Part shown: positions 44,180-53,531 of the stretch, in pieces
Layout of the letters: the number at the start of each line of letters is the position of its first letter
How positions within the stretch are numbered: the first letter of the stretch is position 1
Assembly (NCBI GenBank): GCA_029194665.1
Contig: JARFXO010000003.1
Coordinates: 744,001-808,000, forward strand
Source: Nitrospira sp.
GTDB lineage: Bacteria > Nitrospirota > Nitrospiria > Nitrospirales > Nitrospiraceae
Length of the DNA stretch: 64,000 bases
Reading direction: 5' to 3'
Made by a program: the position numbers and the translations under genes
The notes under the pieces: model-generated
What the model saw: the letters and a program-made list of their open reading frames with translations, nothing else
What the model was told of the DNA's origin: nothing
Databases searched by the model: none

Positions 44180-45526
44180 ATGGTATGGTGGCCGCGGCAA
44201 TTTGGTCCTGTTGTACGAGGGTACGTGTTCTTGGGTTCAGACGAACCGAAACCATTGCGGAAGACGGTCTTGGCCGGTGCGATCGGTAATGTGCTGGAGT
44301 GGTATGACTTTGCCCTCTTTGGTTACTTCGCACCGGTCTTGTCTCGTCTCTTTTTTCCCGCTTCGGATCCGTCGTTGTCGCTAATCGCCACGTTCGCTGT
44401 GTTCGCCGTCGGCTTTCTCGCCAGGCCACTGGGGGCGCTACTGTTCGGATACTGGGGCGATACCAGAGGACGACGAGCGGCCTTGGCCTGGTCCATTATT
44501 CTAATGGCGTTGCCCACCTGCCTGGTCGGCCTATTGCCGACCTATGCCCAGATCGGTCTTGCCGCACCGCTCGCGCTCACAGCCCTACGCTTTCTTCAGG
44601 GCTTGTCCGTCGGCGGTGAATTCACCGGCTCGGTCACGTTTCTCGTTGAACATGCGTCGTCGACCGAGCGAGGTTACATCGGCAGTTGGGCGGGGTTCAG
44701 TGCACAGATCGGCGCGCTGCTGGGCTCCGCGGTCGGCACCGTGGCGACTGCGAGCCTCTCCTCGGAGGCACTGCAGCAATGGGGATGGCGCATCCCGTTC
44801 GTGGCTGGAAGTGTGATCGCGTTGGTCGGCTGGTATCTTCGGCAGCGCATTCCCGAGTCGCCAGCTTTTGAACGGCTGCAACAAGAAGGGGTGGTGTCCT
44901 CGTCACCGGTCCGTGAGGTACTCGCATCGCACCCTGCGCCGCTCCTACAAGTGATCGGTCTTGTCCTGTTACATGGCGTCGGGTTCTACATCTTCTATGT
45001 GTTTCTCCCCAGCTATCTGATCAAAGTCACCGACCTTCCGATGGAAACGACACTGCTGATCAACACGATGTGCATGGCTCTGTTGGCGATGCTGATTCCG
45101 TTCATGGGCAAGCTCTCCGATCGAGTCGGGCATCGATCGGTACTGGCCGCCGGTGCCGCAGGTCTTGCCCTCGGCACAGTTCCGTTCTTCGCTTGGCTGA
45201 GCAGCGGTCATCTTGCACTGATCGTCACGGCCCAAGTCCTCATTACGCTGTTCGTGTCGGCCTATATGGGGCCGTTCTTTGCCATCGTGGCGACTCTCTT
45301 TCCAGTCGCGCACCGCTACACAGGCCTCTCGATTTCCTACAATATTGCCTCGGCCCTGTTCGGAGGCACCGCACCGTTGATCGCCACGGTGATTATGGAG
45401 CGGAGCGGAAGTGCGTTTGCCCCTGGATGGTATGTCAGTCTCTGTGCCGTGCTGTCCTTGATCGCACTGTCCACGATTCGTGAGGAGATGAAAGTGGAAG
45501 CAGAGGTTCCAGCTCGAACCCACTGA
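44180..45526 (+). CDS. MHS-family proton symporter (ProP/KgtP-like)
   Basis: A major facilitator with 12 predicted helices. The family motifs are GNVLEWYDFALFGYF, FGYWGDTRGRRAALAWS, ALRFLQGLSVGGEFTGSVTFLVEH and RIPFVAGSVIALVGWYLRQRIPESPAF, as in osmoprotectant and dicarboxylate symporters of the metabolite:H+ family. The start is uncertain: ATG at 44180 gives a family-like N-terminus, while the longer frame from 44054 overlaps the upstream gene. The substrate cannot be told from sequence. Confidence 0.88.
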   Translation: MVWWPRQFGPVVRGYVFLGSDEPKPLRKTVLAGAIGNVLEWYDFALFGYFAPVLSRLFFPASDPSLSLIATFAVFAVGFLARPLGALLFGYWGDTRGRRAALAWSIILMALPTCLVGLLPTYAQIGLAAPLALTALRFLQGLSVGGEFTGSVTFLVEHASSTERGYIGSWAGFSAQIGALLGSAVGTVATASLSSEALQQWGWRIPFVAGSVIALVGWYLRQRIPESPAFERLQQEGVVSSSPVREVLASHPAPLLQVIGLVLLHGVGFYIFYVFLPSYLIKVTDLPMETTLLINTMCMALLAMLIPFMGKLSDRVGHRSVLAAGAAGLALGTVPFFAWLSSGHLALIVTAQVLITLFVSAYMGPFFAIVATLFPVAHRYTGLSISYNIASALFGGTAPLIATVIMERSGSAFAPGWYVSLCAVLSLIALSTIREEMKVEAEVPARTH

Positions 45527-45590
45527 CAGCGGCAACCAGACATACGGTATTTTTCATGAGCGCGGCGTAGGCAACATCATCGATCAGACG

Positions 45591-46994
45591 ATGTCAGCAC
45601 CAACCCTTTCCGGTCCACCGGTCTCTCGCTGGTGGGGATGTTTCCCCGAACTTCGTCGTGACACGCTCGATTTTCTCTTGCGTTGTCAGGCCTACGGCGA
45701 CGTAGTCAAGCTCCCGATGGGTCTTGTCGTCGAACTGCTGTTGCGGCAGCGTGATGCCGCCATGTATGTACTGAACCATCCCGCCGACGTCAAGCATGTG
45801 CTGGTGACGAATCAGGACAACTATCGGAAGGCTCCGGTCGCCCCGGCCGAATCGCGCATCTTCGGTCAGGGCGTGCTCCACACGGAGGGCGAGACCCATC
45901 ATCGTCAGCGGCGACTGTTCCTACCCTTCTTTCACGGAAACCATGTCACGGCCTACGCCGACCTGATCACGGGCAAGGCTCACGACCTCGTGGGACAGTG
46001 GCAAGATGGAACGACGATCGATATCGGACAGGCGATGGCACAGCTCACCCTCTCGGTGATCTGGCGTCTACTCTTCGGACTCGAAGTCGGTACTGAAGCC
46101 ACGACGATACGGGAGACCATCGCGGCCGGCCAAAGCTTGATCAAGCGACAATATGACTCTCTGCTGGCGAGTTTAACTCCTCTGTGGGTTCCGACAAAAC
46201 TTCATCGCCGGTTCACCCGTGGTTTCCGCTCGATAGAGGCGATGATACGCCGATTGATCGACGAAAGACGGACGGTAACTCGTCAAGGTAATGAGGACAT
46301 GCTGTCGCTGTTGTTCGCTGCAACAGATGCAGAAGGTCGCCCGTTGAGTGATGAAGAGATCCGTGACGAACTTGTGACGTTCTTGCTGGCCGGCCACGAA
46401 ACCACCGCTCATGCGCTCACCTGGACCTGGTTTTTGCTGTCGCAACATCAGCCGGTACGGGAGCGACTGACTCGCGAAGTGAGCGAGGTTGTCGGTGACC
46501 GCCTTCCAACCGCCGCGGATGTGCCGCGCCTACGATATACGAAAATGGTCTGGGACGAGTCGCTTCGGCTCTACCCTCCCGCCTGGACCTTGCACACCCG
46601 TGTCAACCATGGAGAGGACCGACTTCCATCCGGGGCGGTGCTTCCGCCCGGTGCATGGGTGTTCATCAGCCCCTGGAGCCTGCACCGCAATGCGCGATGG
46701 TTCCCTGATCCCGATCGATTTGACCCTGAGCGGTTTTCAGAAGCGGCTAACCGCACCCGCCCACCGTTCAGTTATATCCCGTTCGGTGCCGGTGGACGCC
46801 GCTGCCTCGGAGAGTCCTTTGCGGAGCTGGAAGGCCTGCTGATTTTGGCCACCATGGCATCGAAAATTTGTTTGCGCTCGGTCGAAGAACAAACAATCCA
46901 GCCGGAGGCAGGCATGACGTTGCGCCAGAATGTCCCGATTCTGATGACTGTCCAACGGCTCGGTAGCTCCGAACCGCATCCCGCCGTCACGTAA
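45591..46994 (+). CDS. Cytochrome P450
   Basis: A soluble class P450 of 467 residues. The I-helix reads LLAGHETTAHAL, the K-helix ExxR is DESLRLYPP, and the haem loop is FGAGGRRCLG with the axial cysteine. The N-terminus QRRLFLPFFHGN is the C-helix WxxxR region. Redox partners are not encoded nearby. Family position relative to CYP102-type or fatty-acid hydroxylases cannot be fixed by eye. It shares the plus-strand block with the transporter and lipoprotein but has a 64-bp gap. Confidence 0.95.
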   Translation: MSAPTLSGPPVSRWWGCFPELRRDTLDFLLRCQAYGDVVKLPMGLVVELLLRQRDAAMYVLNHPADVKHVLVTNQDNYRKAPVAPAESRIFGQGVLHTEGETHHRQRRLFLPFFHGNHVTAYADLITGKAHDLVGQWQDGTTIDIGQAMAQLTLSVIWRLLFGLEVGTEATTIRETIAAGQSLIKRQYDSLLASLTPLWVPTKLHRRFTRGFRSIEAMIRRLIDERRTVTRQGNEDMLSLLFAATDAEGRPLSDEEIRDELVTFLLAGHETTAHALTWTWFLLSQHQPVRERLTREVSEVVGDRLPTAADVPRLRYTKMVWDESLRLYPPAWTLHTRVNHGEDRLPSGAVLPPGAWVFISPWSLHRNARWFPDPDRFDPERFSEAANRTRPPFSYIPFGAGGRRCLGESFAELEGLLILATMASKICLRSVEEQTIQPEAGMTLRQNVPILMTVQRLGSSEPHPAVT

Positions 46995-47099
46995 ATGACT
47001 CCGATGGTCCGCCTGTAATCTGGTGCTAGGCATCGCTCAGGGGATATGGTACAAATCACGTCCGGTCGTGCCCACTGCTCGAAGCGAGACCATCCCCCG

Positions 47100-48299
47100 A
47101 TGACACCAGTGATTTCGATCTCTAGGCTGTTCGCCTTCGTGTGTGTCGCTTGTCAGATGCTGCTGTCAGGCTGTCTCTCGCCTATCACCTTGAATCGCGC
47201 CGTGATCGCCTATGATGATGCCATTACCGAGTCACAATCCAAGCAACTGCTCGTGAACATCGCCAGAGCGCAGCACCATCAGCCGATTCACTTTTCCGGC
47301 GTCTCCAACATCGCGGCAACCTTCGATTTTCGTCTCACGGCCGGCGCCACCCCGGCTCTCGCTGGTTTGGCGAGTACGCAGATCATGCCCCTCATCATGG
47401 GAACCGTAGCAGAGAATCCGACCATCAGCATCGCGCCGATTGAAGGAGAAGAGTTTACCAAGCGCTTGCTCACCCCGTTTCACGAATCAAAACTGACGCT
47501 GCTCCTACGGCAGGGCGTCGATATCGATCTCCTCCTCCGACTGATGGCCAAGGAGCTCCGGATGAAACACAACGGCGGAGTTGTCGCCTATCGGAATGAT
47601 CCGTCCGATAAGATCGGCTATGAGATGTTCCGGCGAGAGGTCCTCCATCTCTCAGCCATTCAAGATCACAACAGCCTCCATGTGGAACCGATGATGATCG
47701 AACGAAGCTGGACGATCCCCGCCGACTCGGTCACGGCGGAAGGATTCAAAGCGCTCGAGCAGGAATACCAAGTGGAGTATAACGGGCAGAACAAGACCTA
47801 CACATTGCGGAAACACATTGAAGGCGGCACGTTGATCACTAATTACGACCCCGATTCACTGTCCAAGGAAGAACGGCTCCGCTTGCAGCATGAGAACGAA
47901 CAGGGACTCGGTCACGACGTGACCTTTGATATTCGCCCGGGGCATTTTGGCGGCGAGTGGCCGATCAGAGGCGACTTTCGATTGCGAAGCTTCAACGCCA
48001 TGTTGAACTTTCTGGGGGAATCCATCGCTGAAGAGCCGGAGTACCATGTCGACAAAGATTCCCGTACTCCTGAGGTGGCGGAGAATCCCGTCAAGACGCT
48101 GGACCTGATCGTGTCGCCCTCGGCGCCGAAGGGATTGGATCTCGTGATGAAATCCCATGGGAACTATTACGCCGTCAATACGACCGGGCCACAGGCGCGC
48201 TGGAACCGCGAGGCGTTCAAGCTCTTGTCACAACTGTTCCAGATGACCGTCACCGAGGTTTCTCGTGCCGGCGTGCCGAGCATTACGATCGCCAAGTAA
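47100..48299 (+). CDS. Hypothetical lipoprotein
   Basis: I do not recognise this family, but the 399-residue protein is clearly exported: FAFVCVACQMLLSGC is a lipoprotein signal with lipobox at about residue 25. The body is mixed and rich in charged residues, with a long helical segment near AKELRMKHNGGVVAYR and conserved-looking AQHHQPIHFSG. The ATG at 47100 has GAGACC upstream; the frame from 47046 is less likely. It is the last gene of the plus-strand block. Length and absence of enzymatic motifs suggest an outer-membrane structural or assembly protein. Confidence 0.7.
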   Translation: MTPVISISRLFAFVCVACQMLLSGCLSPITLNRAVIAYDDAITESQSKQLLVNIARAQHHQPIHFSGVSNIAATFDFRLTAGATPALAGLASTQIMPLIMGTVAENPTISIAPIEGEEFTKRLLTPFHESKLTLLLRQGVDIDLLLRLMAKELRMKHNGGVVAYRNDPSDKIGYEMFRREVLHLSAIQDHNSLHVEPMMIERSWTIPADSVTAEGFKALEQEYQVEYNGQNKTYTLRKHIEGGTLITNYDPDSLSKEERLRLQHENEQGLGHDVTFDIRPGHFGGEWPIRGDFRLRSFNAMLNFLGESIAEEPEYHVDKDSRTPEVAENPVKTLDLIVSPSAPKGLDLVMKSHGNYYAVNTTGPQARWNREAFKLLSQLFQMTVTEVSRAGVPSITIAK

Positions 48300-48338
48300 G
48301 GCAGAACTTTCCCAGGCACAACTGGGAGTCGGTAAGCG

Positions 48339-48644
48339 TTATGCGTCGACGCGATCGAGATTGGGTTTCGGGGACCGTCGACCGACGAGATAGATAATGG
48401 CAGGAAAGAGCATGGTCGTACCGGGGAAAATCAATCGATACCCCCACCAAGGCAAGTTCGGCCGAAAAAATCCCAACCCAACGGTCAGCAGGATCGACGC
48501 CAGAATTCCATAGACATAGGCCGGAACCAGCGTCGTGGAATGATTTTCACTTCGCTGCCTTGACGCTGCACTGAACCCCTTGATGAGAAGATAGGCGGAA
48601 AAGATGAGACAGGCAGGCCCGTAATACGCCGCATATTCTTGCAT
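48339..48644 (-). CDS. Hypothetical membrane protein
   Basis: A 101-residue protein with three hydrophobic segments (YYGPACLIFSAYLLIKG, VPAYVYGILASILLTVGLGFF, GYRLIFPGTTMLFPAIIYLV) and a basic C-terminus RRSPKPNLDRVDA. No family is recognised. AGGAC lies before the ATG. It is convergent with the preceding lipoprotein gene. Confidence 0.6.
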   Translation of the reverse strand: MQEYAAYYGPACLIFSAYLLIKGFSAASRQRSENHSTTLVPAYVYGILASILLTVGLGFFRPNLPWWGYRLIFPGTTMLFPAIIYLVGRRSPKPNLDRVDA

Positions 48645-48955
48645 AAAACCGTCCTGGTTGATATTCCCACGAGGCTGCTGGGCAGATCATTTATAACGTA
48701 TCGTCTCTGCCCTTGTCGAGCCGGACGTCAGGCGCCTTTAGACCCTTCGGTCCACCGTTCCTGATGCAAGAAGCACCCGTTGACCGCGACGTCAGGTTTC
48801 CAGCAACCTATTTCATCGTATTGGACTCTGGGAACCCTACAGGGATACGGAAACGCAAGGCAAGAGATGGAGCAGGACAACCACGTTCCCCCCGGCAGGT
48901 TGTCTCCTTCAGGATTTGCAAGAGCACACGCAGTGCTTTAGCGTGGAGACGAGCG

Positions 48956-49024
48956 CTACGGTCTGATCTCCCATAGCAGATAGACCAAGCCGACAACTAT
49001 TACCGACACGATGACAATATGCAT
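48956..49024 (-). CDS. 22-residue single-span membrane protein (candidate)
   Basis: A frame of 22 codons starts at 49024 with AGGGAGG eight bases upstream and ends with TAG. The product is MHIVIVSVIVVGLVY followed by LLWEIRP: a short hydrophobic helix with a Trp-Glu end. Such tiny membrane proteins exist in many bacteria and are often missed. The strong ribosome site is the main evidence; no homology is claimed. The rest of the 48645-49238 gap, about 525 bp, shows no other feature. Confidence 0.5.
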   Translation of the reverse strand: MHIVIVSVIVVGLVYLLWEIRP

Positions 49025-49238
49025 GAACACATCCTCCCTAACGTTGATCGTGGAACCGTACCTCACGCCGGAAACCAGCGCTCGGATTATGGTTACGTGA
49101 GATCGGTTTTCAGGCAACTGATTTCAGGATTTTCGATGTTCGGTAAGCGGAAGATGTCGACCGAGGGAAACGACTCTCAGTATGGATTCACGTCAACCCA
49201 TTGAAGGTGGAACTGCTTCGATGGAGACATGCTGAGGG

Positions 49239-51530
49239 TTATGCGATGTGGGTGTTGCCATGCATCCGACTGAAGACGTCCCAGTCGAACTGCTTGGGTG
49301 TCACAGCATGAAGTGGAATCGGTCCGATTGATCCCCGTTCACGGTAGGCCAAGAGACATCCGACGATGTCCTCGGGTGACTCGATCAGTCGGTGCACCAC
49401 CTCATGGGCAAGATGTTGGGCCATCACCTTGTCCTCCGGTATGGGCCGCGCGCCTCTGAGCGTGTGACCAAGGATGGTGGCCTTGGTGGCGAGTGTGAGC
49501 GGATAGTGACCAGGTGAAGCATGACGCTCCGGCCATCGGGCAATCACACCGGCCACATAGTCGACGAGACCATGGACGCCGCCATCCTTGTGATGCCGGT
49601 GCGGCGTACGTTCGGCGACGACGAACAAGTGGCTCTTGTTCGGCACTCCCAATGTCCGCTTCAGCGTCCCGAGGATTACGTCATCGATATAGGCATTCGG
49701 GTCGGGATGTTCATTGACCAACAATCCCTCGGCTCTTGCCTGATACGCACAGGCCAGCGCCAGATGACCGGACCCGGCACCCATGACCTCCACGAAGAAC
49801 ACCGTGCCCATTGCGGCACTGGTGGCTTTGAGAGATTCGATCGATTGATCCGCCAACGCCACTGCGGACTGAAATCCGAGAGAAATCGTACCTTCGATAT
49901 TGTTGTCGATACTGCCCGGAATGCCGACCACCTGGGCTCCGAATCCTTCGTAAATGGCCCGAGCGCCCCGCATGCTACCGTCGCCGCCCAACACCACCAA
50001 GACGCCGTCATCCAGGTACGGCTCCAGGTGCCGCATGGCCACCTGCAACACCGTCTCTTGCTTGAATTCCTCAAAACGGCTGCTGCCGATGGGGCTGCTC
50101 GGATGGCTGCTCATGCCGCGAGTGTGCGCTTCGGTGACTCGTTCAATCCAATTGTTGGCCAGACCGAGATAGCCATGCCGGACGAAATAGACCTCCAATC
50201 CCAAGCGCTGACCGGTCACATGCAATTCCTTTAATGCAGCACCGGCTCCGGCGAAATCACCTCCGGACACGAGGGCCACGATCCGCTTGAGCGTTCGGGG
50301 CTTGAGCGTCACCCGATTTTTCCTCACATTCTCTACAGCCACCCACGTGTTGCGCACAACCCGCTCCCGCTCGGACAGCCCAACCGCCGTCGAGTAGCCG
50401 GATAAGCGGCCCTGTTCGAGCGTGAGCAGCACGACATTGTCTTGGCTTTCCTTGTAGTCGCTGAACTCGCTGAACGCTTCATGGAACGGGCGCGGATCCA
50501 AATAGATCATCAACGCCCGCAGGGTGGAACTATGGGTATAGAGACAGGCCACTTTGCCTTTTTGCGCATGGCCCAATCGGTGGAGACCATCGATTACGTC
50601 GACATAGAGGTCGAAGAAAGAATTACCACCCGGATAACAATACAGTGGATCTTTCATCAATCGCTTGGCCGTGGATGTCTCGACGCCGAACGCGCGCGCC
50701 GCTTCTTCGACCTCGAGGGACTTTTCCAATCCCGTGACCCAACCGAAATCCGACGATTCGAGAGCAGGCTCGGTGATCGGTTCGGACGGAGAGGTCCCTT
50801 GCAGCAAGGCTATAGACACCCGGTCGTATAGTTGTCTGGTATTCGGGCTACGGGTGATGCAATGAAGGAACGTACGAGGATCGAGGTAGTTGGTAAGATG
50901 CAAAAAATCGAGCTGCTGTCCCACAACGCCTATCATGCGGGCGAGCGCCGTTCCTACTGCGTCGGCTTTGGCCACGCCTCGTTCACGGTCCAATTGGTTC
51001 GGCAGGCGGCATCCGACGCGATGAGTCTTGCTGTCGACTTGCGACACCCCGTGGCGCATCGTGAAGAACAGCGTTCGGTCGCCAAGATCCCGTGGCAATA
51101 ACCAAAACCGGTCGTCGCCCAGTTCCAGGACGATGCGGCCTTCTGCCAGCGTCGGCGTGAGCTGCGTACGAGGCACAATGGCCACAGGGCGTCGATAAGT
51201 CGGTTTGACTGCTGCTCCGATCGTGGCCCGAAGTAGCGGTTGGAGCGAGCCTTCGGCAAGAAGCGAATTCCAGGCGGCAAAGAACACCAGCGGATCATCG
51301 AGCAAACCTTCGCGAGCCGACCGATATTCTAAAGCGGTTGCAAAGCCGGACTTGGAACGCTCGATGAACGAGCGGAGTTGTTCCATCTTGGCGTGGACAC
51401 GATCAACGTCCTCGCCGGAGGCTCCTAGCGGAGGAGGAACGATGAGGCCTCGCTCCGATGCTCGTTGAGCAAGGGCACGTCCATAGGTAAGGAGTCCTTC
51501 AACGGTGACAAAATCCAGTGGGTGACTCAT
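49239..51530 (-). CDS. Histidine-phosphatase-like domain fused to ATP-type phosphofructokinase
   Basis: The 763-residue protein joins two folds. Residues about 150-400 form a phosphoglycerate-mutase-like histidine phosphatase: FFTMRHGVS with the RHG motif and a second histidine in CLYTHSSTLRAL. Residues 405-763 form a phosphofructokinase: VSGGDFAGAGAAL, VVLGGDGSMRGA, GIPGSIDNN and VEVMGAGSGH. Glycines at the GGDGS and GIPG positions indicate ATP, not pyrophosphate, as donor. The MGR arginine that binds fructose 6-phosphate in E. coli PfkA is replaced by Ala, and the TIDND motif is SIDNN. The arrangement recalls eukaryotic PFK-2/FBPase-2 but in reversed order and with a different kinase. The start at 51530 is preferred over GTG at 51551. 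Confidence 0.9.
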   Translation of the reverse strand: MSHPLDFVTVEGLLTYGRALAQRASERGLIVPPPLGASGEDVDRVHAKMEQLRSFIERSKSGFATALEYRSAREGLLDDPLVFFAAWNSLLAEGSLQPLLRATIGAAVKPTYRRPVAIVPRTQLTPTLAEGRIVLELGDDRFWLLPRDLGDRTLFFTMRHGVSQVDSKTHRVGCRLPNQLDRERGVAKADAVGTALARMIGVVGQQLDFLHLTNYLDPRTFLHCITRSPNTRQLYDRVSIALLQGTSPSEPITEPALESSDFGWVTGLEKSLEVEEAARAFGVETSTAKRLMKDPLYCYPGGNSFFDLYVDVIDGLHRLGHAQKGKVACLYTHSSTLRALMIYLDPRPFHEAFSEFSDYKESQDNVVLLTLEQGRLSGYSTAVGLSERERVVRNTWVAVENVRKNRVTLKPRTLKRIVALVSGGDFAGAGAALKELHVTGQRLGLEVYFVRHGYLGLANNWIERVTEAHTRGMSSHPSSPIGSSRFEEFKQETVLQVAMRHLEPYLDDGVLVVLGGDGSMRGARAIYEGFGAQVVGIPGSIDNNIEGTISLGFQSAVALADQSIESLKATSAAMGTVFFVEVMGAGSGHLALACAYQARAEGLLVNEHPDPNAYIDDVILGTLKRTLGVPNKSHLFVVAERTPHRHHKDGGVHGLVDYVAGVIARWPERHASPGHYPLTLATKATILGHTLRGARPIPEDKVMAQHLAHEVVHRLIESPEDIVGCLLAYRERGSIGPIPLHAVTPKQFDWDVFSRMHGNTHIA

Positions 51531-51716
51531 AACGGATCGCTCGTCTAACACTCAGGATTTTTAGCAAGAACACAGAGGAGTGATTCCACACAACCTCGTT
51601 CCGATTGTCCATATAATTTTATGAATCCTAAACCGGCGCACAGAACGTAGCAAGAGGCGAAAGGCCTTGGTGTAGAGATCAAGGTAACTTGCTCTCTACA
51701 CAGCAACCGTGGCGTC

Positions 51717-51744
51717 TTGATAAGCCCCAAATCAGCAGTATAAT
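51717..51744 (+). promoter_or_regulatory. Promoter with TTGATA and TATAAT, 16-bp spacing
   Basis: The boxes match the sigma-70 consensus closely. The expected transcription start, about seven bases after TATAAT, falls on the ATG at 51750, so the mRNA of the next gene is probably leaderless. Confidence 0.75.
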
Positions 51745-51749
51745 GACCT

Positions 51750-52181
51750 ATGGACCGGATCGCCGCGTGCCTCACTATCATCATAATCGGGACTGGCTGC
51801 CCAAGCCTGTTCCTGGCCACCGCGGAAGAACCATCTCAACAGCCGAGCGCCAGGGAACGTTTGAATCAGGTATTGGGTTCCGAAGGCGGCACTCAAGTGT
51901 ACAAGGATGATCAAGGAAACGTCGAAAGCACGACCAATCTGCCTACTGGTGAGCGAATCATCACGGTGCAGCCACCGGTAAGTCCTGGGTTCAACACTGG
52001 TCCTCCCCTTCAATTGAACAATCAGACATTCGAGATTCCTTCTCCACCTCCCGCTCCGGCTCAACCACCAGCTCCAGATTTCCCTGAGCGGGCACGGCAA
52101 ACATTCGAGATTCCTTCTCCACCTCCACCTCCCGCTCCGGCTCAGCCACCAGCATCAGATTTTCCGCAGAGGGCGCGGTAG
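51750..52181 (+). CDS. Exported proline-rich protein with tandem repeats
   Basis: A 143-residue protein with an N-terminal signal peptide (CLTIIIIGTGCPSLFLATAEE; the cysteine at residue 17 is not a clear lipobox). The middle has a VLGSEGGTQVYKDDQGN beta segment. The C-terminal third is two copies of a 26-28 residue repeat, each starting QTFEIPSPPP and ending DFP-RAR, so it is proline rich and probably extended in the periplasm. No family is recognised. It has a strong promoter and no visible Shine-Dalgarno. Confidence 0.72.
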   Translation: MDRIAACLTIIIIGTGCPSLFLATAEEPSQQPSARERLNQVLGSEGGTQVYKDDQGNVESTTNLPTGERIITVQPPVSPGFNTGPPLQLNNQTFEIPSPPPAPAQPPAPDFPERARQTFEIPSPPPPPAPAQPPASDFPQRAR

Positions 52182-52200
52182 AAGATACCTGCGTGCTCGT

Positions 52201-52779
52201 CTATTCACGCTGCTGTTCTTGTAAGTTGGCCAAAGTCATGCCTCGCCCTCTTAACACATCAGCACCATTCGTATAGTCCATGATCTCAACCGCGAGCTCA
52301 GACGCGGACTTTCTGCTGGAATCAACTTCGAGGTCGTAAGTGAACCAGCGATGGACCAAATGAAATTGAGCGGCAGCCTCTCCGATCGTTCGATCCTGTC
52401 TGTTGCGTTCTCTCCGACTCAGTTCATCCAAGGAACAGTGCACTCCCACCAGAAGCACGTTGAATCCTTCTAGCCTCGCCAGGAGATCGGTCGCCTGTTC
52501 GGGTGAGGTTATGGCATTGTCGATCACCAGAAAATTGCCCATCTCCGCAAGGCGGCCCACACAGGCATTGAACGAACGAACTAGTTGCGGATAATTCAAA
52601 TCGAAAATCTCTTGGCCATGTGTCATTCTGAACAAGGCGCTGCCAGGCAACGTGTACAGAATGCTATCTATTGAAAAATTCAAATAGATCCTCGGCAGCA
52701 ACTCCTGGAGCTTGTGCGTGATCGTAGTCTTGCCGGAGCTAGATGTACCGTTCAAATAGATGACTTGCGGATATACCAT
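52201..52779 (-). CDS. Chloramphenicol phosphotransferase-like kinase
   Basis: A P-loop kinase of 192 residues: VIYLNGTSSSGKTTI is Walker A of the CPT family, FSIDSILYTLPG and FLVIDNAITSPE are typical. In Streptomyces a relative phosphorylates chloramphenicol at the 3' hydroxyl; other members phosphorylate unknown small molecules. The natural substrate is unknown and the gene should not be read as a resistance gene. AAAGGACGCAGC lies before the ATG. It sits next to a second P-loop kinase. Confidence 0.85.
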   Translation of the reverse strand: MVYPQVIYLNGTSSSGKTTITHKLQELLPRIYLNFSIDSILYTLPGSALFRMTHGQEIFDLNYPQLVRSFNACVGRLAEMGNFLVIDNAITSPEQATDLLARLEGFNVLLVGVHCSLDELSRRERNRQDRTIGEAAAQFHLVHRWFTYDLEVDSSRKSASELAVEIMDYTNGADVLRGRGMTLANLQEQQRE

Positions 52780-52862
52780 GCTGCGTCCTTTGCCCTGATA
52801 ATAACCTCGTACCTATGAAGAACCATACCGTTCTTGGAGCCGGATCACCACTGATGCACCGA

Positions 52863-53363
52863 TTACACGACGCGGGAGACAAGCTCGTCCGCAGAGCGAC
52901 AACGAATAAGCTTATGCTCATGTGGTTCGACGCATTCCATCGCACGTTCAAGATTGGCCGAATCGTACTGATGATTCCAAAGCAAAAGTCGATATAGATC
53001 TCCAAGCCCTTCATGCTTTGAAGTACAGAATCCCAATTTGCGGCAGCCGAACCTCCGCACAATTCGTAGGTCACGCATGAACACATGCGGCCGCAACACC
53101 GCGATGATGTCTGCTCGTTCAAAAACCGGCTTAAGCCATGTATGGTAAATACCTTCGATGACCCATCGTTCCTGCCGCGCAATGTCGGCAAGCTTGGCAT
53201 CCCGTTCATCCTCAGCAGCCCGCCGACCATAGCGCTGTGCTCGCACGTCCCAGAATAATCCATCTAAATCGTGAGACGGAATTTTCAGCATTCGAGATAG
53301 ATGACCAGCCGCATAGGTTTTTCCGCTGCCAGGTCCACCGATGATGTGAATACGTTGAATCAT
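52863..53363 (-). CDS. Adenylate-kinase-like P-loop protein (FlaR-type)
   Basis: The 166-residue protein begins MIQRIHIIGGPGSGKTYAAGHLS and continues with HDLDGLFWDV and WVIEGIY, the pattern of small nucleotide kinase relatives often annotated as DNA-topology modulators (FlaR) or putative adenylate kinases. The lid and nucleoside monophosphate-binding motifs of true adenylate kinase are not seen. The ATG at 53363 is preferred to the TTG at 53390. It lies about 80 bp upstream of the CPT-like gene; both may be transcribed together. Confidence 0.78.
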   Translation of the reverse strand: MIQRIHIIGGPGSGKTYAAGHLSRMLKIPSHDLDGLFWDVRAQRYGRRAAEDERDAKLADIARQERWVIEGIYHTWLKPVFERADIIAVLRPHVFMRDLRIVRRFGCRKLGFCTSKHEGLGDLYRLLLWNHQYDSANLERAMECVEPHEHKLIRCRSADELVSRVV

Positions 53364-53531
53364 ACAATGCTGATCGAAGTGGTTATGCAAAACGAGTCAT
53401 AGGAAGTGTGCTGCACAGCGTTGAGCAACTGGAGAACCAGTAGAGAGACGGCACCCGATATTTGGTTCCCACTACGCCGCACGTCACTTGGTCGTCCGTC
53501 CATCAGCAGGAGAGGGTGGGCTCGGAGATGG

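Noticed and set aside
52201-52779. Reading the CPT-like kinase as a chloramphenicol resistance gene
   Set aside because: The family includes many kinases with unknown substrates, and nothing in the context shows antibiotic exposure.
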